NCBI GenBank assembly: GCA_937860165.1
Contig: CALMBE010000295.1
Coordinates: 1 to 5,524 of the forward strand
From: an uncultured Planctomycetaceae bacterium
Lineage (GTDB): Bacteria; Planctomycetota; Planctomycetia; Pirellulales; Lacipirellulaceae
Length of the DNA stretch: 5,524 nucleotides
Direction: 5' to 3'
The notes beneath the pieces were generated by a model. That model saw only the letters and a program-made list of their open reading frames with translations. It did not search any database and was not told where the DNA came from. A program made the translations under genes and the position numbers. Position 1 is the stretch's first letter. The number at the start of each line of letters is the position of its first letter. Positions 4,573 through 5,524 of this stretch are shown here, one piece after another.

Positions 4573-5524
4573 ATGAAACACATCAAAGCAGGTATCATCG
4601 GCACCGGATTCATTGGCCCCGCACATGTCGAGGCATTACGGCGTTTGGGGTATGTCGAAGTGGCCGCAGTTGCCGAGCGGGGGCAAGAACTTGCCGAGCG
4701 CAAGGCCACCGAGCTCTCGATTCCCAATGCTTACGGTGACTATCGGCAACTCCTGGCCGATCCGGAGATCAAGGTCGTTCACAATTGCACCCCCAATCAT
4801 TTGCACTTTGAAGTCAACCGCGACATTCTCGCCGCTGGCAAGCATGTGATTTCCGAGAAACCTCTGGCCATGAACTCCACCGAGTCTCGCGAACTCGTGC
4901 GATTGGCCGAGGCGTCGGGGGTGGTGCATGCGATCGATTTCAATTACCGCTACATGCCACTGGTCCAGCAGGCCCGGGTGATGTGTCAGGCTGCCGACGA
5001 CGTGGGGCGGGTGCTGGCGATCCATGGTTCATATTTACAGGATTGGTTGCACAAGGAAAACGATTGGAATTGGCGGCTCGTGCCCGAGATGAGTGGCGAT
5101 TCCCGGGCGGTGGCCGACATCGGTTCCCATTGGTGCGACCTCGTGCAATTCATCACGGGACTTAAAATCGTGCGCGTCATGGCCGACTTGGTTACGATCC
5201 ACCCAGTGCGTAAGCGGCCCAAGAAAGAAGTCGAAACCTACGCTGGTAAAGTCTTGCAACCCGAAGAGCTTGAAGATATTTCGATCCAGACCGAGGATTA
5301 CGCTTCGATCCTGCTCGAATTCGATTCGGGGGCCCATGGGGTGCTGACGGTGAACCAGTGTGCCGCCGGGCGCAAAAATCGCTTATACTTCGAGATTGAT
5401 GGCAGTAAAAGCGCGTTGGCGTGGAATCAGGAACGGCCCAACGAATTGTGGGTAGGCCGCCGCGATGGCCCCAATCAAACGATCATGAAGGATCCCAGCC
5501 TGCTCTACCCCGCGGCCCGGGAGT
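4573..5524 (+). CDS. Gfo/Idh/MocA-family oxidoreductase, 3' end outside window
   Basis: This is an NAD(P)-dependent dehydrogenase, probably cytoplasmic, acting on a sugar, inositol or similar polyol; the substrate cannot be read from the sequence. The frame is open to the window edge, giving 317 residues of an expected 350-400. The N-terminal Rossmann fold has GTGFIG (10-15, matching GxGxxG). The family EKP motif is at 95-97, with Lys96 as the expected catalytic or substrate-binding lysine. DIGSHWCD (182-189) supplies the Asp182/His186 pair with the same four-residue spacing as Asp172/His176 of Bacillus inositol dehydrogenase. From about 120 the alpha/beta C-terminal domain begins. ATG 4573 places the first beta strand (IKAGIIG) at residue 4, as usual. 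There is no Shine-Dalgarno sequence before it and no operon link to pntB. Confidence 0.92.
   Translation, partial: MKHIKAGIIGTGFIGPAHVEALRRLGYVEVAAVAERGQELAERKATELSIPNAYGDYRQLLADPEIKVVHNCTPNHLHFEVNRDILAAGKHVISEKPLAMNSTESRELVRLAEASGVVHAIDFNYRYMPLVQQARVMCQAADDVGRVLAIHGSYLQDWLHKENDWNWRLVPEMSGDSRAVADIGSHWCDLVQFITGLKIVRVMADLVTIHPVRKRPKKEVETYAGKVLQPEELEDISIQTEDYASILLEFDSGAHGVLTVNQCAAGRKNRLYFEIDGSKSALAWNQERPNELWVGRRDGPNQTIMKDPSLLYPAARE

Overview
The window looks like a stretch of a planctomycete-type chromosome, probably a relative of the Pirellulales. This is an inference from the combination of features: a Gfo/Idh/MocA oxidoreductase, a three-gene style nicotinamide nucleotide transhydrogenase, an IS1634-like transposase, starts lacking Shine-Dalgarno sequences, heptanucleotide tandem repeats and intergenic CCCAGGGT palindromes. 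No single marker proves the taxon.

Layout, left to right, with all genes on the + strand. Positions 1-161 are 23 exact-length copies of a 7-bp unit. They stop 8 bp before pntAB (170-463), the small membrane subunit of the proton-translocating NAD(P)+ transhydrogenase. pntAB overlaps pntB (456-1961), the membrane plus NADP(H)-binding subunit, by 8 bp, and pntB has a good ribosome binding site inside the end of pntAB. The soluble NAD(H)-binding subunit (PntAA) is not in the window; it would be expected upstream of the repeat. Together these subunits would use the proton motive force to reduce NADP+ with NADH.

An apparently complete insertion sequence (2032-4038, 2007 bp) sits 70 bp downstream of pntB. 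It has perfect 17-bp terminal inverted repeats, a candidate 4-bp target duplication (TTAG) and one intact 576-aa DDE transposase. A promoter-like pair of hexamers is placed so that transcription would start at the transposase ATG, suggesting a leaderless mRNA. The left end also carries a short hairpin followed by T-runs that could shield the element from pntB read-through.

The gene-free stretch from 4043 to 4572 is rich in structure. It holds a strong hairpin beside the IS, then two inverted copies of a two-hairpin palindromic element (4180-4241 and 4406-4465) flanking a third large hairpin (4301-4346). This resembles a REP/BIME or MITE arrangement and is the most unusual part of the window. 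Finally, a Gfo/Idh/MocA-family dehydrogenase begins at 4573 and runs off the right edge.

I see no defence, CRISPR, RNA gene or biosynthetic system here. The interest lies in the repeats and the IS control region rather than in a new multi-gene system.
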